Below, piece after piece: positions 8,556-17,069 of a stretch of 64,000 nucleotides of DNA. The DNA is from Pseudooceanicola algae (GTDB lineage Bacteria; Pseudomonadota; Alphaproteobacteria; Rhodobacterales; Rhodobacteraceae), in NCBI RefSeq assembly GCF_003590145.2, contig NZ_CP060436.1:1088001-1152000 (forward strand). The letters are read 5' to 3'. Numbering within the stretch: position 1 is the stretch's first letter; every line of letters begins with the position of its first letter. Under the pieces are notes generated by a model. That model was given only the letters and a program-made list of their open reading frames with translations, had not been told where the DNA came from and did no database searches. The position numbers and the translations under genes are program-made.

Positions 8556-10832
8556 ATGTTCGGAACCCTTGGCGGCAAGATCAGCCTGCTTGCGATGGTC
8601 CTCGCGGCCAGTGCCTCTCTGACCGTCGGGCTTCTGGCTTTGGGGCAATTGCGGGGACAGGAACGCGCCGCTGCCGAGGTCGAGCTTGAGGCGATCGCCA
8701 AATTTTCGGCCCAGCAGATCGATTTCGCGCTTGGCACCATGCGCGACGAGACCACCTCGCTGTCCGAGATGCCGCCCATCCTGGCCATGCTTGAAATTGC
8801 CGAGGGCGCTGGTGCCGGCACCCCGGACCTGAGCACCCCCGCCGCATTCGGCCCCTGGCCCGCGCGCCTGGCCACCATCTTTTCCGCCCGCATGGCCACC
8901 CATCCGCTTTATGCCCAGATCCGTTTCATCGGGAGGGCCGACAATTGGCGCGAACTGGTGCGCGTCGACCGGGTCTCTGACGAATTGGTGGCCACATCGG
9001 AACCGGCGCTGCAGCGCAAGGGCGCGGAACCCTACATCGACGAGCAGGACATGATGCGCAACCTCCAGGGCTATTTCTCGGAAGTTACCTACAACCGCGA
9101 GCACGGTGAAATCGACGGCCCCCCGGTGATCCGCTACATCAAGCCGGTTCTGGACAGGGACGGAAGGTTATTCGGCGCCGTGGTCATCAACGCCGACCTC
9201 CGATCCCTCTTGTCGAAGGCAACGCCGGACCTCGGTCGTGCAGACAAGATCACCGTGGTAACGGACCAGCTTGACCACATGTCCTGGACATCTCAGGGCG
9301 TCGGGGCGCTGCACTTTCACGAGGATCCTGATTGGTCAGCGCCCGATTACGCCGCCTTTATCAGGGACAAGACCGCCCTGTCCGAGATCATCGTGAAAAA
9401 GGATACAGCCGTCCTGACGATTCCGGTGGTCAGCGCCTCGTCGGACAGCAATTTCGCGCTGTTTCTGCAGACCGAAATTTCACGACAGGCCCTGTACGCA
9501 GGGACGCGCATGGCCCTGCGCAACAACATGTTGTACCTGCTTGGCCTGACGTTGACCCTGTCCTTAGGGGCCCTGCTGATCGGCCAGCGCATGACCCGGC
9601 CGATCCGCGCCCTGGCGCTCGCCATGCGGGAAGCAGGCGCGGGCGACCCCCTGATGGATGACCTGCCCGTGACCGGCGACGAAGTCGGGGACCTGGCCCA
9701 GAGCTTTCAACGCCTGGGAAGCGAGCTTAGCCGCGAAAGCAGCCTGTCGCGCACAATCTTCCAGGGCGCAGCCGATGCGATCGTGATGATCGACGAAGCC
9801 GGCAAGATCGAACAGGCCAACCCCGCCTTCGCGACCCTGTTCGGATATCCGCCCGATGGATTGAAGGGCTGGCCCATTGAAACCATCATGCCGGATGACA
9901 TGGCCGCCATCCATTCCCGTTTCCTGACCGGCGGATCGCTTTGGGACGGCGCCAAGATCATGAGCCCAAGCCGAAAGATCTTTGGCCGCGCCCGGGATGG
10001 CCGCCTCATCCCCCTGGAAATCGCAGTCAGCCAGTTGAAACATTCGGGTGCCACCCACTTCATCGGCGTCATCCGTGACATCTCGATCCGTCACGAAGCG
10101 GAAAAGGAACAGCGCAAGCTGCTGGCTGCGCTCGAGGCGTCGAATGCCGACCTCGATACCTTTGCCTATGTTGCCTCGCATGACCTGAAGGCACCGCTGC
10201 GGGTCATCGACAATGCCTCGCGCTGGCTGGAAGAGGACCTTGCCCCCCATCTGACCGAGGATACCCGCGAAAGCATGGATCTGATGCGCAACAGGGTCGC
10301 CCGGATGGAACGGTTGCTGGACGATCTGCTGGAATATTCCCGGATTGGACGTACCGATATCCGGACAGTAGAAATCGACGGCGAAATGCTTGCGACGGAC
10401 CTTGCTGCACTGGTCGATCTGCCTGACGAAATGACACTGGAATTCGCGCCTGATTTCGGCGCCATTCGTCTGCCCCGCCTGCCGATCCAGCAAGTGCTGC
10501 TGAACCTGATTTCAAACGCGATCAAGCATCATCACCGGCCGGATGGACGTATTGTCGTCAAATGTCGGGAAACCGCCGAAACCTGGGAATTCTCGGTCGA
10601 AGATGACGGTCCCGGCATCCCGCCGGAATTCCACGAAAAAGTCTTCGAGATGTTCCAGACCATCCGACCGCGGGACCAGGTGGATGGCAGCGGCATGGGT
10701 CTCGCCATGGTGCTGAAACACGTCAACACCGTCGGCGGTCACATCGACCTTTGTTCCGATGTCGCCCGTGGCACCACCTTCCACGTCACCTGGCCGAAGC
10801 AACCGGATCAACCGAAAGAGAAAGCCGCCTGA
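8556..10832 (+). CDS. Membrane sensor histidine kinase with PAS domain
   Basis: A 758-residue transmembrane kinase. TM1 is at about residues 8-28 and TM2 at about 325-343; the roughly 300 residues between form an extracytoplasmic sensor of dCache-like size. A HAMP segment (RPIRALALAMREAG) follows, then PAS at about 404-515 with a PAC-like C-terminus, and a HisKA domain with H-box YVASHDLKAPLR (His542). The HATPase_c domain has N-box NLISNAIKHHH, G1 DDGPGIP and G2 GSGMGLAM. The H-box resembles phytochrome-type kinases. Its stop overlaps the next start (ATGA), coupling it to the Rcp1-like regulator. The input signal is unknown. Confidence 0.93.
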   Translation: MFGTLGGKISLLAMVLAASASLTVGLLALGQLRGQERAAAEVELEAIAKFSAQQIDFALGTMRDETTSLSEMPPILAMLEIAEGAGAGTPDLSTPAAFGPWPARLATIFSARMATHPLYAQIRFIGRADNWRELVRVDRVSDELVATSEPALQRKGAEPYIDEQDMMRNLQGYFSEVTYNREHGEIDGPPVIRYIKPVLDRDGRLFGAVVINADLRSLLSKATPDLGRADKITVVTDQLDHMSWTSQGVGALHFHEDPDWSAPDYAAFIRDKTALSEIIVKKDTAVLTIPVVSASSDSNFALFLQTEISRQALYAGTRMALRNNMLYLLGLTLTLSLGALLIGQRMTRPIRALALAMREAGAGDPLMDDLPVTGDEVGDLAQSFQRLGSELSRESSLSRTIFQGAADAIVMIDEAGKIEQANPAFATLFGYPPDGLKGWPIETIMPDDMAAIHSRFLTGGSLWDGAKIMSPSRKIFGRARDGRLIPLEIAVSQLKHSGATHFIGVIRDISIRHEAEKEQRKLLAALEASNADLDTFAYVASHDLKAPLRVIDNASRWLEEDLAPHLTEDTRESMDLMRNRVARMERLLDDLLEYSRIGRTDIRTVEIDGEMLATDLAALVDLPDEMTLEFAPDFGAIRLPRLPIQQVLLNLISNAIKHHHRPDGRIVVKCRETAETWEFSVEDDGPGIPPEFHEKVFEMFQTIRPRDQVDGSGMGLAMVLKHVNTVGGHIDLCSDVARGTTFHVTWPKQPDQPKEKAA

Positions 10833-11293
10833 TGGCCGACCTTCAGATGAATGACCCCACATTGCTGAACATCATCCTGATCGAGGATGACGATGGCGAC
10901 GCGAAAGCAATTCGTCGCGCCTTTTCAAAGGCCCGGATCGCCAACCCGATCATCCGCGTTACCGACGGGATAGAGGCGCTGGCGCTGCTGCGTGGCGAAT
11001 CCGGTACGCCGCCGGCGAGCTATGTCATCCTGCTTGATCTCAATATGCCACGCATGGGGGGATTGGAATTCCTGTCCCGGATCCGCGCCGATCCCAGGCT
11101 TCAGAAAGAGATCGTTTTTATTACGACCACCTCCAACGACGACCGAGACAAGAGCGAAGCCTATGCCCACAACGTCGCCGGCTATATCCTGAAGACGAAG
11201 GCGGGGACGGATTTCATCAACCTTGTGGGAACGCTCGATCACTACTGGCGCATCGTCGAATTGCCGACGAACCCCTATCTGACGGAGGGGTGA
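10832..11293 (+). CDS. Rcp1-like single-domain response regulator
   Basis: A 153-residue stand-alone receiver domain. The acidic pocket is IEDDDGD near residues 18-24 and the phospho-acceptor is Asp69 in ILLDLNMPRMGG; ITTTSNDD carries the conserved Thr/Ser, and a lysine follows in YILKTK. There is no output domain. Receivers of this Rcp1 type are partners of phytochrome-like kinases, which fits the H-box of the upstream gene. Start ATG overlaps the kinase stop by 4 bp. It probably shuttles phosphate between the upstream and downstream proteins. Confidence 0.93.
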   Translation: MADLQMNDPTLLNIILIEDDDGDAKAIRRAFSKARIANPIIRVTDGIEALALLRGESGTPPASYVILLDLNMPRMGGLEFLSRIRADPRLQKEIVFITTTSNDDRDKSEAYAHNVAGYILKTKAGTDFINLVGTLDHYWRIVELPTNPYLTEG

Positions 11294-12472
11294 ATGGGGG
11301 AGTTCCTGAAAATCCTGATCGTTGATGACGATGGCGCCGATCGCAAGATGCTCCGCCGTATGGTCGTGAAATCCTCTCTGGCCGGGAAGGTTCATGAATG
11401 CGAAGACGCGGCGCAGGCGCTGGACCTTATCGCACCCGAGATGGACGTGGTATTCCTCGATAACCGTCTGCCCGGTGTCGAAGGCGTGACCATCGTCGAG
11501 AAACTGATGAAGAAATGGCCCAAATCCGCCGTCATCCTGGTGTCCGGACAAGGTGATGCCATCGTGGCAAAGACAGCGATCAAGCGGGGAGCCATCGACT
11601 ATATTTCCAAGCGTGACCTGAACCAGAACGCGGTCGAACGCATGATGAAGGTCAGCGTCGAAACCGCGCGGATGCGCTGGATGGTCGATCAGCAGCGCCA
11701 GGAATTGATGATGTTCTCCAGCATCCTGGTCCATGATTTCCGCGCACCGATTGCTGCAATATCATCGCTTGCCGAGATGCTGTCGGACAGTTTGCAAAAT
11801 GGGGACACCGATACTGTCCAGGAAGACCTTGCCTATCTCCAGAAATCCACCCGCCAGATGTCCGAACTGGTGGACAGCCTCGCCGCGCATTTGCGCTACG
11901 ACGGCGATGCCGAGATGAGCAACGTCCCGGTACGCGACGTGATCGACCGCGCGCTGACGGCGCTAAGCCTGACCATTTCGGACAGCGATGCAGAGATCGA
12001 GATCGACATCCCCGCCGCCGATGACAGTAATCTGACCTGCAATCCGCCGCAAATCTCGCAATTGCTGCAGAACCTTGTCGCCAATGCCATCAAGTTCTGT
12101 CCCGGCCAACAGCCGAAACTGCGGATCTCGGTGATCGCGCAACAGAACCCGGAGGCACTTCTGATCTCTATCGCCGACAACGGAATCGGCGTGCCTGAGC
12201 ATTTCCGTGAAAAGATGTTCGAACCTTTCCAGCGCCTCGGAACCGTCAGTGAAATCCCCGGTTCCGGCCTGGGTCTGGCCACCTGCCGGAAGATCGCCGA
12301 ACGGCATTCCGGCTTCATCTGGTGCAAAGACACCAAAGGGAACGGCGCCGAAATTTGCCTGCTTCTGCCGCGCGATCCGCTTTCACCGTCTGCCGGACAT
12401 CTGAAATCTCCCAAGACGTGCGTGCGCCACAAGACTCGCTCAGGGGTTCCCGAGGGCCAGACACTGAACTGA
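11294..12472 (+). CDS. Response regulator-histidine kinase hybrid (REC-HisKA-HATPase)
   Basis: A 392-residue soluble protein with a receiver first (residues 5-120, phospho-acceptor Asp56 in VVFLDNRLPG), then HisKA with the H-box ILVHDFRAPIAAIS (His147) and a HATPase_c domain (N-box NLVANAIKF, G1 ADNGIGVP, G2 GSGLGLATC). The REC-first order means that its kinase or phosphatase activity is probably governed by phosphorylation from another kinase, such as the membrane kinase two genes upstream. The start directly abuts the previous stop. The last 20 or so residues after LLPRDP are unconserved-looking and Arg/Pro-rich. No DNA-binding domain is present in any of the three proteins. Confidence 0.92.
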   Translation: MGEFLKILIVDDDGADRKMLRRMVVKSSLAGKVHECEDAAQALDLIAPEMDVVFLDNRLPGVEGVTIVEKLMKKWPKSAVILVSGQGDAIVAKTAIKRGAIDYISKRDLNQNAVERMMKVSVETARMRWMVDQQRQELMMFSSILVHDFRAPIAAISSLAEMLSDSLQNGDTDTVQEDLAYLQKSTRQMSELVDSLAAHLRYDGDAEMSNVPVRDVIDRALTALSLTISDSDAEIEIDIPAADDSNLTCNPPQISQLLQNLVANAIKFCPGQQPKLRISVIAQQNPEALLISIADNGIGVPEHFREKMFEPFQRLGTVSEIPGSGLGLATCRKIAERHSGFIWCKDTKGNGAEICLLLPRDPLSPSAGHLKSPKTCVRHKTRSGVPEGQTLN

Positions 12473-12536
12473 CCCCCCCTCTGGAAAAGCATGTTGTGAC
12501 AAGATGCCGACGGACGTTGCGGGCGTATCTGGCGCG

Positions 12537-12555
12537 CGCCTTGCCAAGGCGTTTT
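12537..12555 (+). terminator. Possible terminator or operator after the phosphorelay genes
   Basis: A perfect palindrome CGCCTTG-C-CAAGGCG (12537-12551) is followed by TTTTG. It lies 64 bp after the kinase stop and 190 bp before the ABC operon. It could end the upstream transcript or be an operator for the downstream one. Confidence 0.4.
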
Positions 12556-12741
12556 GTCAGGGACACCGACAACGCAAGATCGGAAATCGGCTGGCGCGGC
12601 CGTTCCCGCCGGCATCGGCCATCTCGGCCTTTCATGGTCTGCACGAAGCTTCGGTGAAACTTTTATTGCGACCTACCCCCGTCACGACCGCGTCACGGGC
12701 CTGTGTTCTTGGACCCCCAATGAACAGCACAGGATCGTACC

Positions 12742-14331
12742 ATGCCCTCCTTTTCCAGACGTGATTTCATGGCCGGTTCGGCCGCCATCATCGGCTTCGG
12801 TGCAGCGCCGGGTCTTGCCCGCGCCTCCACGGTCACGGAGTTCGTCGACGGCCTGGTTGCCGGACAAACACCACGTCAGGGCGGCCGTCTTACCTATGGC
12901 AATCCGGTGCCGAACTGGGCCCTCGGCCAGAGCGACCGCGGGACCCACCCCTATTACTTCATGGACATTCAAACCCGGAGCATCTGGAATGCCCTGACCT
13001 GGGTTGATGAGAACCTCGAAGTTCGGGGGGAGCTTGCGACGGAATTTGCCTCAAACGACGACGGGACCGTCTGGGAATACAAGCTTCGCGAAGGCGTGGT
13101 CTTTCATGACGGCAGGGAATTCACCTCGAAGGATGCCGTGGCCTCCTGCCGCCTGCATGCGGATCCCAGGCTTGGCGGTGTGGGCTTCCTCAAGCAATAT
13201 GTCGAGAGCGTCGAACCGATGGGCGACCATGGGATCCGCTTTCACCTGAACCAGCCCAACGTCGAATTTCCCCATGCGACGGCCGAGTACCGCGCGATGA
13301 TGTTGCCCGCACGGGACGACCTGAACGAGATGGGATATGACGGCATTGGCACCGGCGCCTTCCGGCTTCTGGAAATCGACAACAAGCGCCAGTTCCGCGC
13401 CGAGCGGAACGAGGATTTCTGGATGCCGGGCCGGCCCTATATCGACGAGCTTGTCGGTGTTCTGGCGATGGGGGCCAATGCGATCAACGGCTTCCGCGCC
13501 GAACAGTTCGACATGGTCCTGAATGCCGATCCGGGGCAATTCGATCAGTTCCGGGATGCTGGCGGGGTTGTGGAAACGGCCTCTTCCGGCGATCAGTTCT
13601 GGCTTGTGCTGCCCAAGAACGTCAATTTCCCCTGGAACGATGTGCGTGTGCGCAAGGCCATGTCGCTGGCCATCGACCGCCCGCGGATCAATACCATCAT
13701 CTACAACGATCCCGAAGGCTGGACCGGCAACGACACCCATATGAACGGCGCCAACAAGGAATTCCTGCCGCGCCCCGTCGAACGGGACGTTGCCCAGGCA
13801 AAGGCATTGCTGGCCGAGGCGGGGTATCCCGACGGGATCGACCTGCCGGCGATCTTCTACTGCGCCACATATCCCGAAGAGCCCCGACTTTGGGCCGTGG
13901 TCGGGGAAAGCCTGAAGGAGGCCGGCATCAACCTGCAGTTCTCCGAACGGCCCTGCGATGGCTTCAATCCCTTCGTGAGCGCGGTCAACAAGCCCATCGG
14001 TCGCCCGCGTCGCAACCTGATCGGTGCGCGCAACCCCGCGATCAACCTGTCGCGCGCCTCGAACCTGAACGACGCCGAACCGGGCGGGTGGGAAGGTCCG
14101 GGTTTTGATCGGTACAACGCGCTCCTGTCGGAGGCTGCGGCAGAAAAAGACGCGGAAAAGCGCCTTTCGATCTATCACGAGATGCAGCGCATCGCCCAGG
14201 ACGAGGTCCCCGGCGTGATGGTCGGCGGGCGTCGCACCAACCTTGTCTATCGTGAGGGCTGGCACAACCTGCGCCCGCACACGCAGCTTTGGCAGGGGCC
14301 CCGTTTCGAGACCGTCTGGAAAGACGGCTGA
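12742..14331 (+). CDS. Family 5 ABC transporter substrate-binding protein (Tat signal)
   Basis: A 529-residue periplasmic binding protein of the DppA/OppA family (SBP_bac_5). The N-terminus SRRDFMAGSAAIIGFGAAPGLARA is a twin-arginine signal peptide. The mature part has the family features: a WEYKLREGVVFHDGREFTSKD segment, VRKAMSLAIDRPRI, and a C-terminal LVYREGWHNLRPH. Members bind peptides, but also opines, nickel chelates and oligosaccharides. It is the first gene of an operon with an isomerase, two permeases and a double ATPase. A stable hairpin follows the stop. Confidence 0.92.
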   Translation: MPSFSRRDFMAGSAAIIGFGAAPGLARASTVTEFVDGLVAGQTPRQGGRLTYGNPVPNWALGQSDRGTHPYYFMDIQTRSIWNALTWVDENLEVRGELATEFASNDDGTVWEYKLREGVVFHDGREFTSKDAVASCRLHADPRLGGVGFLKQYVESVEPMGDHGIRFHLNQPNVEFPHATAEYRAMMLPARDDLNEMGYDGIGTGAFRLLEIDNKRQFRAERNEDFWMPGRPYIDELVGVLAMGANAINGFRAEQFDMVLNADPGQFDQFRDAGGVVETASSGDQFWLVLPKNVNFPWNDVRVRKAMSLAIDRPRINTIIYNDPEGWTGNDTHMNGANKEFLPRPVERDVAQAKALLAEAGYPDGIDLPAIFYCATYPEEPRLWAVVGESLKEAGINLQFSERPCDGFNPFVSAVNKPIGRPRRNLIGARNPAINLSRASNLNDAEPGGWEGPGFDRYNALLSEAAAEKDAEKRLSIYHEMQRIAQDEVPGVMVGGRRTNLVYREGWHNLRPHTQLWQGPRFETVWKDG

Positions 14332-14349
14332 CCCGATCCTGACCCCTTC

Positions 14350-14371
14350 GGGGGCGGCAGCGACCGCCCCC
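14350..14371 (+). promoter_or_regulatory. Intercistronic hairpin after the substrate-binding protein gene
   Basis: A perfect 8-bp stem GGGGGCGG/CCGCCCCC with a 6-nt loop and no T run lies 18 bp after the stop. Such hairpins often protect the binding-protein mRNA and limit read-through into the permease genes. Confidence 0.6.
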
Positions 14372-14400
14372 AATTCCCCAACTTCGAAGGAACAAAGCCC

Positions 14401-15225
14401 ATGACTCCGCTCAAGATCGGCGCCGCGCTGCTGACCAAGGATATCGCATCCCATCGCGACTGGCTGTTCGATGCGAACCGTGACCTCGAGATCCAGGATT
14501 TCTGCCTGCCGGGCGTCGTCAGCGACGGATGGGACGAAGCTGTGGCACAGGCGAAAGCGGCCCTTGACGGCTTTCAGGGGCGCCTTGGCATTCACGGTCC
14601 ATTCTGGGGGCTCGACGTCGCCAATCCCGACCGTGACATGGCGAAGGTCATCGGCGGAAAATACCTCAGGGCGGTGGAATCGGCGGCCGCGATTGGCGCA
14701 ACGCAGATGGTGATCCATTCCCCCTTCGACAACTGGCACGAATTCAACCGATTCAACGGGTTCGGCCCCGGCGGCATGGTGGCGAAGGTCGCCGATGACT
14801 TCCGCGCGGTCATGGGACCCGCATTGACCCTGGCCACCGAGCACGGGGTCACCCTGGTCGTCGAGAACATCAAGGATATCACGCCTTCGATCCGGCGCGA
14901 ACTGGTCGAGGCGATCGGTTCCCCTGCGCTGGCACTTTCCATCGACACCGGTCACGCCCAGGTCGCGTCGCGCGCATCGAATGCGCCGCCCGTGGACGTC
15001 TACCTGCGCGATGCCGGCGCATTGCTGCGCCATGTTCACCTGCAGGATAACGACGGCTTTGCTGACCGTCATTGGGCACCAGGCGAGGGCCATATCGAGT
15101 GGGTCGAGGTGTTCCGCGCCCTGGCCGATTGCGAAAGCGCCCCGCACCTGGTCCTTGAGCTGCGCCGGCCAGGTGACATTCCGCAAGGCTTCGCCCATCT
15201 GAAAGGTCTGGGACTGGCCGTATGA
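14401..15225 (+). CDS. Sugar phosphate isomerase/epimerase-like TIM-barrel protein
   Basis: A 274-residue protein of the xylose isomerase-like TIM-barrel family (AP endonuclease 2 fold). The expected metal ligands are visible at the strand ends: Glu in LVVENIKDI, Asp and His in SIDTGHAQV, His in LRHVHLQDNDG, and Glu in LVLELRRP, plus IHGPFWGLD at the second strand. Members isomerise or epimerise sugars, inosose or hydroxypyruvate-type compounds. Its place between a binding protein and the permease genes, with a 4-bp overlap to the first permease, says the imported substrate is probably a carbohydrate or sugar-like compound rather than a plain peptide. The exact reaction is unknown. Confidence 0.85.
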   Translation: MTPLKIGAALLTKDIASHRDWLFDANRDLEIQDFCLPGVVSDGWDEAVAQAKAALDGFQGRLGIHGPFWGLDVANPDRDMAKVIGGKYLRAVESAAAIGATQMVIHSPFDNWHEFNRFNGFGPGGMVAKVADDFRAVMGPALTLATEHGVTLVVENIKDITPSIRRELVEAIGSPALALSIDTGHAQVASRASNAPPVDVYLRDAGALLRHVHLQDNDGFADRHWAPGEGHIEWVEVFRALADCESAPHLVLELRRPGDIPQGFAHLKGLGLAV

Positions 15226-16196
15226 GCCCGATCCTCGATCTGGTCCTGCGCCGGCTGGCGCTTTCGGTGTTGATCCTGCTGATGGTCTCGGGGCTGGTAT
15301 TCATCGGCACCGAAATCCTGCCCGGTGATGCGCTCGACGCAAGCATCCCGGCCGACGAGATGATCTGGTATACCGAAGAAGACCTTGATCGCATGCGGGC
15401 TGAACTGGGCCTCGACAAATCTCCGTTCATGCGGTTTGCGCAGGTCCTCGGGAACCTCGTCACCTTTGATTTCGGCGTCACCCTGATGACCCAGGAACCG
15501 GTTTTCGATGCGATCTTCCATCCGATGCTGAATTCTTTGTTGATGGCCTCGGTCGCCATCCTGCTGACGCCACTGGTGTCTATCGCCCTTGGCATCTGGG
15601 CGGCGCTGCGCCCCGGCGGGCGCGCCGACGGGGTCATTTCGGGTGCCACGCTGTTTACCTACTCAATGCCGGATTTCGTGGTCGGAAATGTCTTCATCAT
15701 CGTCTTCGCCCTGATCCTCGGCTGGGCGCCGGCGGTCCTGATGATCGGCGAGGATGCTTCCTGGCACGCCATCCTTGCCGTATCCGTCCTGCCGGTCTGC
15801 GCGCTGATCGTCTCTGGCGTTGCCTATCAGTTCCGATTGCTGCGCGCCGGAATGGTCGAGGCGATGGCCAGCGAATATGTCGAACGTGCCCGCCTGTCGG
15901 GCCTGCCGGAATGGCGGCTGGTGATCGTCCATGCCTTGCCGACCGCCCTGATCCCGATGCTGAACGGCACCGCGCAGTTCGTCGCGGGAATTGTCTCTGG
16001 CACCGTCGTTATCGAGGCGGTGTTCAGGTTTCCCGGCATCGGCGTTGAACTGATCCGTGCAATCGCGCAACGCGAAGTCCCGACGATCCAGGCGATCACC
16101 TTCCTTGCGGCCTTCGGTGTCATCCTGTCCAACCTGTTGGCCGATACTGCCGTTCTGGCGCTTGATCCGAAAGTCCGGAGAAAATCCCATGGCTGA
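15222..16196 (+). CDS. ABC transporter permease, DppB/OppB type
   Basis: A 324-residue inner-membrane permease. It has the N-terminal helix typical of DppB (LRRLALSVLILLMVSGLVFIGTEILPGD), an extracytoplasmic loop, and five further helices. The BPD_transp_1 EAA loop is EYVERARLSGLPEWRLVIVHALPTAL near residues 223-248. It pairs with the next gene to form the membrane channel for the family 5 binding protein. It overlaps the isomerase gene by 4 bp and the next permease by 8 bp. Confidence 0.93.
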   Translation: MSPILDLVLRRLALSVLILLMVSGLVFIGTEILPGDALDASIPADEMIWYTEEDLDRMRAELGLDKSPFMRFAQVLGNLVTFDFGVTLMTQEPVFDAIFHPMLNSLLMASVAILLTPLVSIALGIWAALRPGGRADGVISGATLFTYSMPDFVVGNVFIIVFALILGWAPAVLMIGEDASWHAILAVSVLPVCALIVSGVAYQFRLLRAGMVEAMASEYVERARLSGLPEWRLVIVHALPTALIPMLNGTAQFVAGIVSGTVVIEAVFRFPGIGVELIRAIAQREVPTIQAITFLAAFGVILSNLLADTAVLALDPKVRRKSHG

Positions 16197-17067
16197 CCTG
16201 CGCCTCGCTTCCGACCCGGTTTCCGCCTCGGTACGACCGCCGTCCCGCTGGCAAACGGCCCTTGCGCAGCCTCTGACCCGGATTGGGGTGATGCTGGTGG
16301 CGATCCATCTGTTCCTGGCGCTGTTTGCCCCCCTTGTCGCGCCCTATGGGGTCAGCGCCATCCTGACCAACGGGTTGACGCCGCCGTCGCCAGACCATTG
16401 GCTGGGGACGGACCAGATCGGTCGCGACTACCTTTCACGTCTCATTTCCGGGGGTCGCGTGGCGCTGCTGGTGTCGGCGCTCGGGGTCACCGTTGCCGTC
16501 CTCACCGGGACGGCGCTCGGGCTGGCCGCCGGGTATTGCGGCGGCTGGGTCGATGATGTCGTCATGCGCCTGACCGACACGCTGATGGCGGTGCCGGAAC
16601 TGGTGCTGATCGCGATCCTCGTGCTGACCTTCGGAAAGGACCTTTGGGCGCTGTCGATCATCGTCGCCATCGTCTACACGCCCGGCATGGTCCGCGTCGT
16701 GCGGGCCCGCACGCTTTCGCTCGCGGCCCTCGACTACGTGCGGGCGGCCGAGTTGCGCGGAGAGACGACAGTCAGCATCCTTTTGCGCGAGATTGCCCCA
16801 AATCTGACGGGTCTTCTGGCGGTCGAGGTGGCGGTCCGGGTTTCCTCGGCGGTGCTCAAGATCAGCGCGCTCAGCTTTCTCGGACTTGGTATCACCCAGC
16901 CAACGCCGGATTGGGGCCTGATGGTACAGGAGGCGATGGCCGTGGTCTTCACCGATCCCTGGTTCCTGATCCTGCCATCCATCGCGCTCTCTTCCCTTAT
17001 AATCGGCATCAACTTCACGGTCGACGGCTTTGCCCGCGCCTACGACCTTTCGCCATTGGATCTCTAG
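16189..17067 (+). CDS. ABC transporter permease, DppC/OppC type
   Basis: A 292-residue permease with the OppC N-terminal domain (TRIGVMLVAIHLFLALFAPLVAPYG, then a conserved HWLGTDQIGRDYLSRLI segment) and an EAA loop DYVRAAELRGETTVSILLREIAPN. Six membrane spans are expected. A longer frame starts 132 bases upstream inside the preceding permease, but the ATG at 16189 gives the normal family N-terminus. It works with the DppB-type partner encoded just upstream. Confidence 0.93.
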   Translation: MADLRLASDPVSASVRPPSRWQTALAQPLTRIGVMLVAIHLFLALFAPLVAPYGVSAILTNGLTPPSPDHWLGTDQIGRDYLSRLISGGRVALLVSALGVTVAVLTGTALGLAAGYCGGWVDDVVMRLTDTLMAVPELVLIAILVLTFGKDLWALSIIVAIVYTPGMVRVVRARTLSLAALDYVRAAELRGETTVSILLREIAPNLTGLLAVEVAVRVSSAVLKISALSFLGLGITQPTPDWGLMVQEAMAVVFTDPWFLILPSIALSSLIIGINFTVDGFARAYDLSPLDL

Positions 17068-17069
17068 AA

